A stretch of DNA of 45,382 bases from an uncultured Eggerthella sp. (GTDB lineage Bacteria > Actinomycetota > Coriobacteriia > Coriobacteriales > Eggerthellaceae). The translations under genes were made by a program, and so were the position numbers. The notes beneath the pieces were generated by a model. The model saw only the letters and a list, made by a program, of their open reading frames with translations, did not search any database and had not been told where the DNA came from. The stretch lies in the NCBI GenBank assembly GCA_905203045.1, contig CAJKUH010000017.1, positions 1 through 45,382 on the forward strand, given 5' to 3'. This document shows positions 1 to 8,772 of this stretch, piece by piece (position 1 is the stretch's first letter; every line of letters begins with the position of its first letter).

Positions 1-2
1 GT

Positions 3-59
3 GGGCCTTTCTTGGAGAGCCTCGCTCTCAGCCTGCTGGCAGGAGCCTTCGTTCTCTAA
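3..59 (+). CDS. C-terminal tail of a probable prepilin peptidase (partial)
   Basis: Frame 3 is open from the window edge and encodes 18 residues, beginning GPFLESLALSLL and ending in a hydrophobic segment before a TAA. A GPF-leading last membrane helix is typical of the C-terminus of A24 prepilin peptidases (TadV/CpaA), and such a gene often precedes cpaB in tad loci. Only the tail is visible, so the call rests on this short match and on position. A different membrane protein is possible. Confidence 0.4.
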   Translation, partial: GPFLESLALSLLAGAFVL

Positions 60-223
60 TTTTCATACGATGGTTTTCTTTCGTTGCTTAACCGGCTTGC
101 ATCGTTTTAGCCCCCCCCTAGAAGCTGACGATATTTTGCCTGCTTTCTCATTTCTTTGCGATTCCTTTCTCATTATTTTAAGGTTGCGCTGAGAACATCT
201 TTCTTGTTGAGAGGGGTGTTCCT

Positions 224-892
224 ATGAAGCGTGGCATTCTTGTTGCTGGTCTTTTGAGCGGCGTTTTATGCGCAGGATGTGTGTTTGCTTATTCTTCGAT
301 AATTCGTAGCGATGCCGATGCTGCCAGGATTGAAGCAATGCAGCGTTATGGTGGCGAGCAGATCGATGTTCTTGTGGCAACTCAAGATATCTATCCGGGA
401 GAAACGCTCGATTCGTCGAATACTGAATCGAGAAAGTGGTTAAGCGATTTACTTCCTGAAAGTTGCATATCTTCAATCGATGAAGTTAAGGGCGTTCAGG
501 CCACATCGATGATTTTATCGGGTGAAGCTGTTTCGAAACGGCGTTTTGATGCTGTTGGCTCCGGTATAGACGTCCCTCAAGGATGCGTTGCTCTTTCTGT
601 TCCTGCCGAAGATGTCCAAGCTGTTGGTGGAACGTTGTCCGCTGGTGACATCGTTGATGTTTATGCAACCGGGTCGACGACATCGCGTATCGGTAGCCGA
701 ATTACCGTTCTTGCAACAAATGTTGAGAATTCCTCGGGCACCAAGGCCAAAGTGAGCTGGGTCACCCTTGCTGTTCCGATAGACCAATCCCAGGAATTCG
801 TTACTGCATCTCAAACACTCGAAATTTACTTTGTTCTTCCCTCTCACGAAGACGCGCAGTCTTCTCTGTCTGACGAAATGGGAGACCATTGA
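224..892 (+). CDS. cpaB: CpaB/RcpC-like Flp pilus assembly protein
   Basis: 222 residues. An N-terminal hydrophobic segment (about residues 4-24) serves as signal anchor. It is followed by a SAF-type region (about 45-105, including the stretch VLVATQDIYPGETLD) and an RcpC-like C-terminal domain with the VPAEDVQAVGGTLSAGDIVD pattern. CpaB/RcpC proteins act outside the membrane in assembling Flp pili; in diderms they work with the secretin, which is not seen here. The ATG follows a GAGAGGGG Shine-Dalgarno. It is first in a tightly packed series with the ATPase and platform genes, which fixes the role. The family call is firm; the exact role in a monoderm is inferred. Confidence 0.85.
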   Translation: MKRGILVAGLLSGVLCAGCVFAYSSIIRSDADAARIEAMQRYGGEQIDVLVATQDIYPGETLDSSNTESRKWLSDLLPESCISSIDEVKGVQATSMILSGEAVSKRRFDAVGSGIDVPQGCVALSVPAEDVQAVGGTLSAGDIVDVYATGSTTSRIGSRITVLATNVENSSGTKAKVSWVTLAVPIDQSQEFVTASQTLEIYFVLPSHEDAQSSLSDEMGDH

Positions 893-906
893 TGATTTCG
901 ATCTGG

Positions 907-960
907 ATGAAATATTCGGTAATAGTTGCGGATAGGCAGGGTGATTGCGTTGAACGGTAA
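907..960 (+). other. Out-of-frame start of cpaE: probable frameshifted N-terminus or leader peptide
   Basis: Immediately after cpaB (stop 890-892) an ATG at 892 and another at 907 open a reading frame whose peptide MKYSVIVADRQGDCVER looks like the first strand and helix of a response-regulator-like fold, as found at the N-terminus of CpaE/TadZ. It stops at TAA 958-960, one frame away from the main cpaE frame, which is open across this point. Either a one-base indel separates cpaE from its true start, or this is a short translationally coupled leader. Confidence 0.45.
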
Positions 961-2311
961 AACGGTAATGTGCATCGATTCGGAATCGTTGCGGCATCCT
1001 AATCATATTGGCTTGGACGATGAGGACATTGCTTCTCAGCCCTGGCTAGAGACTTTCTGTAACGCTGAGGATGCTAGAAATGCAATTGGCAAGCTTGGTT
1101 CCCCAGAGCAGGTATGGGTTGTTTCCTCGGATGACATGGAAGGGATTAACCTTGCAGCTGCATTAAAACGTGATAACGCAAACAATGATGTTAAATTGAT
1201 TTCTTTTTCTGGGACGGGATCTGAGATAAGCCGTTGTCAGGCAGCGGGAATCGAGCTTGTTAAGGGGAAAGCGGAGTTTTGTAAACGCTATCTCCAACGC
1301 AAAGGGGAGAAAAATGCCGTTCAGTTGCCGGCTAGCCATGACGGTAAAGCGGAGCTCGACTTTCAGGATTTTGAGTCGCTTCAGATAGAAGAGCCGCCTT
1401 GTTTTACACAAAATGCTTCCGAAAACCGCAATACTAAGGCAGCTAATCCAGCGATGCGCAAGCGACAAAATCAGCCACACAGGCAGATGCCGAAATCGTT
1501 GTCTGTGCAAGAGAGCAAGGCTGGGCATGTCATTTCCGTGGTAAGCGGAAACGGTGGGGTTGGAAAAAGCACGGTTGCGTCTTGCCTTGCTGTTTTACTT
1601 CAGGAAAGAGGTCTGAAGACCGTCCTACTCGATCTTGATCTTCAATTCGGTGATGCAGGTTTTCTTTTGGGCATTGATAAGGCTCTCAGCATCGATGAAG
1701 TCATTGCTCAACCAGAAAGAATTGTGCACCTTCACCCGGAAAAAGGATTGCCTGTGGTTATTGGTGCGCCACATGATTTGGAGCGATCGGAAATTGTTGT
1801 AAAGCACATCAGCGAAATCTTAAACCTCCTAAGCTCTTCCTTTGACGCCGTAGTCGTAAACACCGGATCATTCTGGTCTGAGTTGCATATTCAGGTTATA
1901 GAAGCCTCTGAGCAGGTTTTGTTCATTCTTGATCAGCGGCCTTCATCGGTGAGGTCTTGCTCTCGTGCGCTTGATTTATGCATGAGGTGCGGAATTCCCA
2001 TTCAACCTTTTCGTTTCATGCTCAATCTTTGCTCTAGGCATGCTCTTTTAACGCCTCTTGATGTTTCTTGCGCCCTCCATGGGGTTCATGTTGGCGAATT
2101 GAAAGATGGTGGAAGGGAAGTGGGCGAGCTTCTTGGCGCAGGTTTGCCCTTAGAGCTCATGGAGTCGAAGAACCCTTTTATCGAAAGCATGAGGGAGCTG
2201 GTTGATTCATTGGCGAACGCCCGGGTTGGTTTGGAAACGTTGAAGGGCGAGCCTGTTCATAGCGAGAAAAAGCCGTTGTTCTTTGGCCTAAGGAAAAGGA
2301 GGACATCATGA
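950..2311 (+). CDS. cpaE: CpaE/TadZ-like pilus localisation ATPase (MinD family)
   Basis: About 453 residues from a TTG start at 950, chosen because AGGCAGGG lies 8 bases upstream; in-frame alternatives are TTG 926, GTG 941 and ATG 968. The N-terminal third is an atypical receiver-like domain. A polar linker follows (about 135-190), then a MinD/ParA ATPase domain with P-loop GNGGVGKS at about 200-207 and a DLDLQFGDAG switch region. The signature lysine of the deviant Walker A motif (normally GKGGVGKS) is Asn here. TadZ/CpaE proteins place the Tad machine in the cell. The stop overlaps the cpaF ATG by 4 bases. The preceding frame (907-960) suggests the true N-terminus may be frameshifted. Confidence 0.8.
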   Translation: MNGKTVMCIDSESLRHPNHIGLDDEDIASQPWLETFCNAEDARNAIGKLGSPEQVWVVSSDDMEGINLAAALKRDNANNDVKLISFSGTGSEISRCQAAGIELVKGKAEFCKRYLQRKGEKNAVQLPASHDGKAELDFQDFESLQIEEPPCFTQNASENRNTKAANPAMRKRQNQPHRQMPKSLSVQESKAGHVISVVSGNGGVGKSTVASCLAVLLQERGLKTVLLDLDLQFGDAGFLLGIDKALSIDEVIAQPERIVHLHPEKGLPVVIGAPHDLERSEIVVKHISEILNLLSSSFDAVVVNTGSFWSELHIQVIEASEQVLFILDQRPSSVRSCSRALDLCMRCGIPIQPFRFMLNLCSRHALLTPLDVSCALHGVHVGELKDGGREVGELLGAGLPLELMESKNPFIESMRELVDSLANARVGLETLKGEPVHSEKKPLFFGLRKRRTS

Positions 2312-3624
2312 CGCTAATGGATCGCGCTTTCATAAAAGCGGGTATTCCGAAGCTTTCTACTGCCAGTGCTTCAGACTTGGATGCCTTGAAATGCAAGGTC
2401 TCCCAGATTCTTCCCCCTATGGAAATTGCCAGGCTCATTGCCAGAAATCCTAACCAAGCTCGTAATGAGATCAGGCTTACTTGCGAAAAGGTTCTAGATG
2501 AGGAACCTTGGCTTGTGCCGGAAGCGCTGAGCAAAAGCGAGACAATAGAAAGCTATCTCGACGAAGTATTTGGGTTTGGACCATTGGAGACGATGCTTGC
2601 GGACGAGAGCATCACTGAGATTATGGTCAATGGCTCCGATTCGCTCTTTTACGAAAAAGAGGGGCGTCTGTTCGAGTCGGAGAGCTGCTTCGACAATGAC
2701 GCTCAGGTCTATGCGCTGATCGATAAGATTGTTGGACCGTTGGGACGCAGAGTCGATGAAAGTTCGCCTATGGTAAATGCTCGGCTTAAGCAGGGCCATC
2801 GAGTGAATGCCGTTATTCCCCCTCTTGCCCTTGACGGGCCCGTTGTGACGATTAGAAAGTTTCGTTCACATATTTTTTCCTTGGATGAAATGAGGGATCT
2901 TGGATCATTCGATGACCAGGTAGCGGTATTGATGAAATGGGCTGTGCTGAGAAGGTGCAACATTGCCGTATCAGGAGGCACGGGAAGCGGTAAGACGACA
3001 TTACTGAACGCTCTTTCATCTCTTATCCCTCCTGGTGAAAGAATAGTCACTATTGAAGATTCGGCCGAGCTGAGGTTTACCGAGCATCCTCATGTCGTTC
3101 GCCTTGAGGCAAGGCAGCGTAATGCTGAAGGCGTTGGAGAGGTTACCATTCGCGACTTAGTCATTAACTCCTTGCGCATGAGGCCAGATCGCATTGTGGT
3201 TGGAGAATGCCGCGGGGCTGAAGCGCTCGACATGCTTCAGGCAATGAGCACTGGCCACGACGGTTCGCTTACCACCTTACATGCCAACTCGCCAGAAGAA
3301 GCAGTATCGCGTTTGACGACGATGGTGCGCTACGGTGCAGAGCTTCCTGTCGAGATAATCGAGGCGCAGATTGCAAACGCTATCGATCTGGTTGTTCAAA
3401 CCACGCGTTATCCCAATGGGAGAAGGGGAGTATGCGAGGTTTCCGGATACCAGTGGGATAAGACAACCTCGGAATGCGTAGCGAAACGTTATTTCCGTAA
3501 AGATCCTATTACCGGTGAAGTTGGTTGGCTTTCGTTTCCGGCATGGCTTGACGACCTTCCCTATTTGAGGATTGCGACCAAAGGGGAGGTGGAGGAATGG
3601 AAGCATCGAGCATCTTGCTGCTGA
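2308..3624 (+). CDS. cpaF: CpaF/TadA secretion ATPase of the Tad pilus
   Basis: 438 residues, full length for the type II/IV secretion hexameric ATPase family. Visible are the N-terminal domain with EIMVNGSDSLF (about 110-120), Walker A GGTGSGKTT (about 223-231), the Asp box near TIEDSAEL, a Walker B region RIVVGECRG (about 294-302) and the His box TTLHANSPEEA. It powers pilin polymerisation at the cytoplasmic face of the TadB/TadC platform. The ATG overlaps the cpaE stop (ATGA), and the last 28 bases overlap tadB, so the genes are translationally coupled. The assignment is secure. Confidence 0.95.
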   Translation: MTLMDRAFIKAGIPKLSTASASDLDALKCKVSQILPPMEIARLIARNPNQARNEIRLTCEKVLDEEPWLVPEALSKSETIESYLDEVFGFGPLETMLADESITEIMVNGSDSLFYEKEGRLFESESCFDNDAQVYALIDKIVGPLGRRVDESSPMVNARLKQGHRVNAVIPPLALDGPVVTIRKFRSHIFSLDEMRDLGSFDDQVAVLMKWAVLRRCNIAVSGGTGSGKTTLLNALSSLIPPGERIVTIEDSAELRFTEHPHVVRLEARQRNAEGVGEVTIRDLVINSLRMRPDRIVVGECRGAEALDMLQAMSTGHDGSLTTLHANSPEEAVSRLTTMVRYGAELPVEIIEAQIANAIDLVVQTTRYPNGRRGVCEVSGYQWDKTTSECVAKRYFRKDPITGEVGWLSFPAWLDDLPYLRIATKGEVEEWKHRASCC

Positions 3625-4568
3625 TGGCATTCTTCCTTGCTGCGCTATTTGGTTGCGTATTGTTTGTTTGGCTTGCAGGAAAGCTGTTGGGTAGTTTGAG
3701 GGCTTGGTCTGCGGCGGCTAGGACGGGCGACAGGGGGTTTGCGTCTTATCTTTTGAGAAACGGGCTGAAGCCATTTAACCGATTCGTCCAAGCCTTGCTT
3801 TCCGTCTCTGTTGTATCGACGTTTGCGGAAAAGGTCTCAATGGAAATTAAAAAGGCAGGCTTTGAGACAAACGCAACCTCCGCAACAAGCCTCCTAGTCG
3901 GTTTTTCTTTAGGGGTTGGCGCGGCAATGTTTGCTCTATCGCTTTCGTTTCTGGCCGCGTTTGCTTCTGTTGTCTGTTTATTCGTCTTCGTCAATGCGTG
4001 GGCTGTGCGGAGGGCTGAACAGAGGAAATCGGCAACGAGAGAAGAAATACCTGAGGCGCTGCAGTCGATGAAAGCATGCTTTCAAGCAGGGTATTCGCTT
4101 CCTCAAACGGTTCACGAGGTTGCGACAAGCACCAAAGGGCCTTTGAGCACCTTGTTTTTGGAAGCGGAAGGAGTACTTAAAACGGGAGGAGGGATTAATC
4201 GTGCCCTGTCAGTGCTCAAAGCTGACGGCAATGAGTCTGAGCTGGTTTTCTTGGCGACTGCTTTGGAGATCCAGCATAGAACAGGTGGCAGTATGCAGCG
4301 AATACTTGAGGCTGCCCGCCAATCCGTCTCTGACGAACTCGAATTGAAAAGGACCTTGAGAACGCAGACCGCTCAGGCAAAGCTGTCTGCCCAGATTGTC
4401 ACGGTAATGCCCTTTGCTCTGCTGGCGGTTTTCTCATTGCTTTCGCCGGGGTTTTTAACCCCATTCTTTGAAAGCCCAATGGGAATCGCTCTTTTGGCGG
4501 CGGCCTTAGGAATGCAGGCGATTGGCGTTTCCATTGTTCGGAAGCTGTTGAAGGTTGGGCAAACATGA
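3597..4568 (+). CDS. tadB: TadB inner-membrane platform protein
   Basis: 323 residues with the T2SSF (GspF-type) topology: a hydrophobic N-terminal helix (about 5-30), a pair of helices at about 100-138, a cytoplasmic helical domain with EALQSMKACFQAGYSLPQ and GGSMQRILE, and two C-terminal helices (about 265-285 and 295-315). TadB and TadC form the platform that the CpaF ATPase drives. The start codon lies inside the end of cpaF, after a GGGGAGGTGGAGG Shine-Dalgarno, and the end overlaps tadC by 4 bases. Assignment between TadB and TadC follows gene order and length. Confidence 0.9.
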   Translation: MEASSILLLMAFFLAALFGCVLFVWLAGKLLGSLRAWSAAARTGDRGFASYLLRNGLKPFNRFVQALLSVSVVSTFAEKVSMEIKKAGFETNATSATSLLVGFSLGVGAAMFALSLSFLAAFASVVCLFVFVNAWAVRRAEQRKSATREEIPEALQSMKACFQAGYSLPQTVHEVATSTKGPLSTLFLEAEGVLKTGGGINRALSVLKADGNESELVFLATALEIQHRTGGSMQRILEAARQSVSDELELKRTLRTQTAQAKLSAQIVTVMPFALLAVFSLLSPGFLTPFFESPMGIALLAAALGMQAIGVSIVRKLLKVGQT

Positions 4569-5503
4569 TGGAACGTTGCTTGCTTTTTGCTGCTTTGGTA
4601 TTTGCGTTGGTGTTTGGGACAACAGCTGGCTATGTTTGCGGCAGCAGATATCGAGATGACGCAAGACGGAAGAAAGCGAAAGACGCTTTGGGTGCCGGTT
4701 CTGCATCTGGCATGGCTTCCGTATCTTTGGAGTCGACGGGGCTTAGTGCTCAGATTATCGAAAGGGCAATTCTGTTTTCGCTTTTGGAAAAGGAGCGGTT
4801 CCCGTTTTCAAGAATCGCTTCACTCGACTATGAAATGCGCGTGGATTTGATCGAAAAAGCGGGATTGGCAAATGCACTCAACAAGAACGGCTATGCCCGT
4901 TGCCGTGTTTTTGTTGCTTTCTTCGGCGCGGCTGGTGGTGCGTTGATCGGTTCCGTTTTCTCTTCCGTCCTTATGGGCATTGGGGCAATTGCAGGTCTTG
5001 CATGGGGATGGAACGCCTTGGTGCGTGCGGTAAGGGAAGAGTCTCGTTGCAGGGCTCTTTCGGCAGAGCGGCAACTATCCCAGATGATCGAAGTTCTTGT
5101 TCTTGGCCTGAAAAGCGGAATGTCGTTCGATAGGTCGCTCGCGCTGTATTGCGAATCGTTCAGGGGCTCATTGAGCGCAACGGTCAGGCTGGCTCAAAGT
5201 CAATGGTCTCACAGTCTGATCGATCGCAATGAAGGCCTCAGGCAAATTGCCCGATCGTATGACTCTCCATTATTCGAGAGATTCTCGGAAAGCGTTATCA
5301 GGTCTTTGAGGTTCGGTACTTCGTTGGCAGACAATCTGGGTCTTCTTGCCGTTGAGGCACGGGCAATTAGAAAAGCGAAGCTGGAAGAGCAGGTCGCAAA
5401 GGCGCCTGTAAAGATGCTGCTCCCTGTCGGAACGCTCATCCTTCCTGCGATGCTTATTTTCGTTATGGGTCCGATCATGCTTGATCTGATGAATGGATTT
5501 TGA
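4565..5503 (+). CDS. tadC: TadC inner-membrane platform protein
   Basis: 312 residues with T2SSF architecture: an N-terminal helix (about 5-22), a cytoplasmic segment, a helix pair at about 115-150, a second cytoplasmic segment with SQMIEVLVLGLKSGMSFDRS, and a C-terminal hydrophobic hairpin after KMLLPVGTLILPAML. It partners TadB in the pilus assembly platform. The start overlaps the tadB stop (ATGATGG). The region around 160-250 is the conserved cytoplasmic four-helix part of the family. Confidence 0.9.
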   Translation: MMERCLLFAALVFALVFGTTAGYVCGSRYRDDARRKKAKDALGAGSASGMASVSLESTGLSAQIIERAILFSLLEKERFPFSRIASLDYEMRVDLIEKAGLANALNKNGYARCRVFVAFFGAAGGALIGSVFSSVLMGIGAIAGLAWGWNALVRAVREESRCRALSAERQLSQMIEVLVLGLKSGMSFDRSLALYCESFRGSLSATVRLAQSQWSHSLIDRNEGLRQIARSYDSPLFERFSESVIRSLRFGTSLADNLGLLAVEARAIRKAKLEEQVAKAPVKMLLPVGTLILPAMLIFVMGPIMLDLMNGF

Positions 5504-5515
5504 AGGGAGTACATC

Positions 5516-5791
5516 ATGAAGGAAAAGGAAAGCAGATTATGTCATTCCGCTTTGGGACGTTATGTGGCGAAGGCATACGGTACGGCAAAAGATGATTGCA
5601 AGAACGTGGTCGACCTTGGCCGTAATCTCTGGAGCCAGAGGAACACCCGGGCTTTATCGGGACAGGGAACAACGGAATACGCAATATTGGTTGGGGTTTT
5701 GGTCGTGATTGCAATTCTTGCCATAACGGTGTTCCGTCCGAAAATCCAAGAGCTTTGGGATGCGATTTCGTCAGGTATCAACGGTTTGTGA
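5516..5791 (+). CDS. flp: Flp-type major pilin candidate
   Basis: 91 residues. A long basic leader of 49 residues ends in the class III prepilin motif GXXXXEY (G49-Q50-G51-T52-T53-E54-Y55), followed by a hydrophobic helix (about 55-70) and a short amphipathic tail. The prepilin peptidase would cut after G49, giving a mature pilin of about 42 residues, normal for Flp. It sits 12 bases after tadC with GAAGGGAG upstream of the ATG. Glu54 and Tyr55 are the family's conserved residues. The leader is longer than in most Flp pilins. Confidence 0.85.
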   Translation: MKEKESRLCHSALGRYVAKAYGTAKDDCKNVVDLGRNLWSQRNTRALSGQGTTEYAILVGVLVVIAILAITVFRPKIQELWDAISSGINGL

Positions 5792-5803
5792 GTTGGCGCG
5801 CTT

Positions 5804-6028
5804 ATGAGGATGAGAGTGTCTGAATTGCGCCAGGGGATACGGTGGCACGCTCAATCGAGCGTGGAGTACGCTATCGTGTTTGCCGCCTTCCTTGCCATGG
5901 TGCTTGGGCTGGGAACTATTTCCCATTTGCTCGAAACAGGATTGGTTTTGGAGCATGCCCTTCAGTCCGCATCTCATCATCTGAAGGATGTTGTTTCTGC
6001 AGCTTGGCCGGATATTTTTCTGTACTGA
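5804..6028 (+). CDS. Small TadE/pseudopilin-like protein
   Basis: 74 residues with a basic 16-residue leader, a prepilin-like motif AQSSVEY (A16 to Y22, Glu at +5 if cut after A16) and a hydrophobic helix (about 22-40). The residue before the cleavage point is Ala rather than the usual Gly, so processing could be less efficient or site-shifted. The short tail has no TadE-like ectodomain. It lies 12 bases after the pilin gene. It is probably a minor pilin or assembly pseudopilin; no closer family was recognised. Confidence 0.65.
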   Translation: MRMRVSELRQGIRWHAQSSVEYAIVFAAFLAMVLGLGTISHLLETGLVLEHALQSASHHLKDVVSAAWPDIFLY

Positions 6029-6040
6029 GGAGATGAAGGG

Positions 6041-6634
6041 ATGGGTTGGGGTGCTCGATTTCTTGCAAGCGAGGGAGCCGTTGCTTCGCGTGCTTTCCCT
6101 TGCTGGTGTTTCGCTCGGGTCTTTGCTCATAGGGGGCAAGCAACGGTTGAGGGAGCGTTTCTCATTCCTGTGATTCTTCTTATGCTGATGATGCTTGTTC
6201 AGCCTGGCATTCTGCTTTACGACCGGATGGTCATGAATGCGGCGGCGTCGGAGGGGTGCCGTCTCATCGCCACATGCCCAGCAGGTGAGGTCTCCGATGC
6301 ATACGAAGGTTACGTTCGCAGGAGGCTGGGGTCGATACCTCAACAAGACAACTTTCACGTGCATGGAAGTGGATGCACATGGGATATCTCCTTAGAGGGA
6401 GACGAGGAAACTGACAGGGTGAGTGTGACTATTGGAAATCAGGTAAAGCCGCTGCCTTTTTTCGATTTTGGTGCCCGTGCCTTAGGGGTAGTCAACGATA
6501 AGGGCAACTTCGAGATAACGGTGCACTTTTCGGTTCTAACAAAAAGCAGTTGGGTGGTTGAAAACGACCAGGGACTAAATCCGAAAGCGTGGGTCGCCAG
6601 CGATGGCTCGACGGCGGGAAGGGGCACCTCATGA
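6041..6634 (+). CDS. tadE: TadE-like minor pseudopilin
   Basis: 197 residues. A basic, Cys-containing 32-residue leader ends in G32-QATVE37, the TadE prepilin motif, followed by a hydrophobic helix (about 38-60) and an ectodomain of about 135 residues beginning DRMVMNAAASEGCRL, a typical TadE continuation. Several cysteines (for example in GCRLIATC) could form extracytoplasmic disulfides. The ATG follows GATGAAGGG, and the end overlaps the next gene (ATGA at 6631). TadE proteins are processed by the prepilin peptidase and assist Flp assembly. Confidence 0.8.
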   Translation: MGWGARFLASEGAVASRAFPCWCFARVFAHRGQATVEGAFLIPVILLMLMMLVQPGILLYDRMVMNAAASEGCRLIATCPAGEVSDAYEGYVRRRLGSIPQQDNFHVHGSGCTWDISLEGDEETDRVSVTIGNQVKPLPFFDFGARALGVVNDKGNFEITVHFSVLTKSSWVVENDQGLNPKAWVASDGSTAGRGTS

Positions 6635-8772
6635 AAAGACGATGCAATCGTTCCTTGTTCTGGGCCGATGAGGGCTTTTCGACCGTCGGTATGGTTATTG
6701 CCTTGATCATCTCGATGTCACTCATTTTTACGGCTGCACGTGTGTATGAAATAAACTCTGCTTCCTCTCGCGTGCAAGAAGTTGCAGATGCGGCTGCCCT
6801 TGCTGCGGAGAACACGGTTGGCGAATTTTACCTTGCGGCCAGCATCTGTGATGCGGTTGTCCTTTCTCTTTCCCTTACTTCGGTTGGATGCTTGGGGCTG
6901 AGCGTTGTGTGCGCATGCGTTCCTCCAACATCTGCATTGTCGAAATCCCTTTTTGAGCTGGCTCAAAAAACAAAGGATTCACGTGATAAGTTTTACGATT
7001 CAGCCAATGAGTCGCTTCATCGATATGCCGCAGCGCTACCATTCGTGGCCGCAGTGAAGGCTCAAGAAGTTTATTCCTCCAATTCGTCGGTGTCGTTGGG
7101 GGCTTTTTATCAGGGAGTGGTTATTCTGTGCCCCTGGGAAACGGAAGATGGGGAGAGGCTGTCATTCAGTGAAAGCAATGATGCCCTTGAAGAGGTTGGA
7201 GGATCAAGGGAAAGCCTTGAAGAGGTTTCGGCGAAGGCGGAAGAGGCAACGGAGCGAGCCAACGAATGGAAGCAGCATGCTTATGAGCATGATTCGATAA
7301 GCAAGGATTCGTATTGCATGTACGAACGTGCGGCAAAACTTGCCGACATGCCGGGAGGTTCCAATCCTTTTTTCTCGTCTGTTGATACATGGAACCTTGG
7401 AGCCTCGCTGGAACGAGCGAAAGCATACTATCACCTTAGGTACCAAAACGAGGCACCGAAGAGCCAGTCGATCGATGAGCTGTCCAATTCCGCGCTGAGA
7501 AAGCGGTTCTATAGCTATGCTCAGGAGACGGTTGGCAGGGGATATGTAAACGAGACGGAAGACTCGTTTGATGCATGGTTTCCTCTGCTGCCGAAAAATA
7601 CCGACGAGATGCGCTCCTGCGAGCTCTATACCGAAGCCGCGTATCCTAAGTCGGTAGATGCACAGGGTGCAACGGTGTTTCATGCGTGGGACGGTTGTCC
7701 TGGTTTGGCGGAAGGGTCCGCTGCCGGTTTGGGGTCGATTCAGGAGTTGGATTCAATCTCCGCCTATAATCCTTGCCCACTTTGCAAGTTCGTTCCTAGC
7801 AGCATGGGCAAGGTTGCGGCAGCATCTTCGTCGATTGCCAATGGCTTCGAATTTCACTATAACGAGGTCGCCAAGGCGGCGGAAGAATACCGCAAGGCGA
7901 TTGAAGAGGCAAACCCTTTAAAGCAAGAGGCGAAGCAGCTAGCGGGCAGCCTGCTTGATTCAATAGAAAAGGCATTTGCTCAAGCGTGCTCTCAGCGCAT
8001 AGATATGACACCTCCAGGACATTATGGCGCAGTTGCCCTTGTTTCCGATGTAGGGAGGAGGACCACACGGTTCCCTTCGGCGCTCGTTGCTTCCAATGGG
8101 GTTGGGGATTTGGGCACATGCGTTGCCTTGTCTTCGGCAACGTTGGTGAAGGAACGTTCGGACGAAGGAAAGAATGTTGTTTCTTCTTTTCTTGATGGGG
8201 TATCCGATAAGGGGTCGGTGTCGCTTGGCGGCGCAAAGTTCGCTTTGGGGCTTTGGTCGGGATTCCTCAATGTGTACACCAAAGGGCATGATGCTCTATT
8301 GGAGACCGTTGAATCGGTCTTAAACGACATTCCTCTTATGAGCGCAAGTGGTTTAGGGCCCTGGGCTTCATCTGCGATGCGAGATGCAATCAATGCCGTT
8401 GGTTTTTCACCTGCTGATCTTTCGGCTCGCAAGGCTGTGCTTGTTAACTCGGAGCATGTGCTTAGAGCGGATGAGTCAACGTTTTCAGCGCGTTTGCTCT
8501 CTGCAAAAGAGATGGCTCTTTCTTCCGGAGGCAACAGCGGACTGAGCGGGGTCCTTTTTGGTGTTGAGGCTTCCGCTTCCAGCGCGATAGGTGATCTGTC
8601 CTCTGAGTTCACCGTTGCAACGATTGCCCTGTTTGACGGTGTGATTGAAGTGCCCATAACGATCTCGCTTCCGCGTGGTGTGGCTGATGGCCTTTCTCGG
8701 GCTCTGCAGTCTGGGATAAGTGCCCTGAAAGAGGTTGTGGCCAGCGTAACGGGGGTAAGGCAATGGGAATAA
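6631..8772 (+). CDS. Large TadG-like pilus-associated membrane protein
   Basis: 713 residues from the ATG at 6631, chosen over an upstream in-frame GTG at 6589 because GGGAAGGGG precedes it and it overlaps tadE by 4 bases. The N-terminus has a helix at about 17-37 followed by SSRVQEVADAAALAAEN, the TadG/TadE-type continuation seen after the hydrophobic segment. A second Cys-containing hydrophobic segment lies near 70-95. Then come Glu/Ala/Lys-rich coiled-coil stretches (near 185-230 and 410-450) and a Ser/Ala-rich C-terminal half. The +5 Glu is absent. It is probably a surface-exposed minor component; the exact function is unknown. Confidence 0.7.
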   Translation: MKRRCNRSLFWADEGFSTVGMVIALIISMSLIFTAARVYEINSASSRVQEVADAAALAAENTVGEFYLAASICDAVVLSLSLTSVGCLGLSVVCACVPPTSALSKSLFELAQKTKDSRDKFYDSANESLHRYAAALPFVAAVKAQEVYSSNSSVSLGAFYQGVVILCPWETEDGERLSFSESNDALEEVGGSRESLEEVSAKAEEATERANEWKQHAYEHDSISKDSYCMYERAAKLADMPGGSNPFFSSVDTWNLGASLERAKAYYHLRYQNEAPKSQSIDELSNSALRKRFYSYAQETVGRGYVNETEDSFDAWFPLLPKNTDEMRSCELYTEAAYPKSVDAQGATVFHAWDGCPGLAEGSAAGLGSIQELDSISAYNPCPLCKFVPSSMGKVAAASSSIANGFEFHYNEVAKAAEEYRKAIEEANPLKQEAKQLAGSLLDSIEKAFAQACSQRIDMTPPGHYGAVALVSDVGRRTTRFPSALVASNGVGDLGTCVALSSATLVKERSDEGKNVVSSFLDGVSDKGSVSLGGAKFALGLWSGFLNVYTKGHDALLETVESVLNDIPLMSASGLGPWASSAMRDAINAVGFSPADLSARKAVLVNSEHVLRADESTFSARLLSAKEMALSSGGNSGLSGVLFGVEASASSAIGDLSSEFTVATIALFDGVIEVPITISLPRGVADGLSRALQSGISALKEVVASVTGVRQWE

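Noticed and set aside
111..118. Run of eight C residues as a phase-variable tract
   Set aside because: It lies in a spacer about 105 bases ahead of cpaB and is not placed between promoter elements that I can recognise.
1..192. A 63-codon frame at the window start
   Set aside because: It has no recognisable product; the competing frame 3 gives a peptidase-like tail ending at 59.
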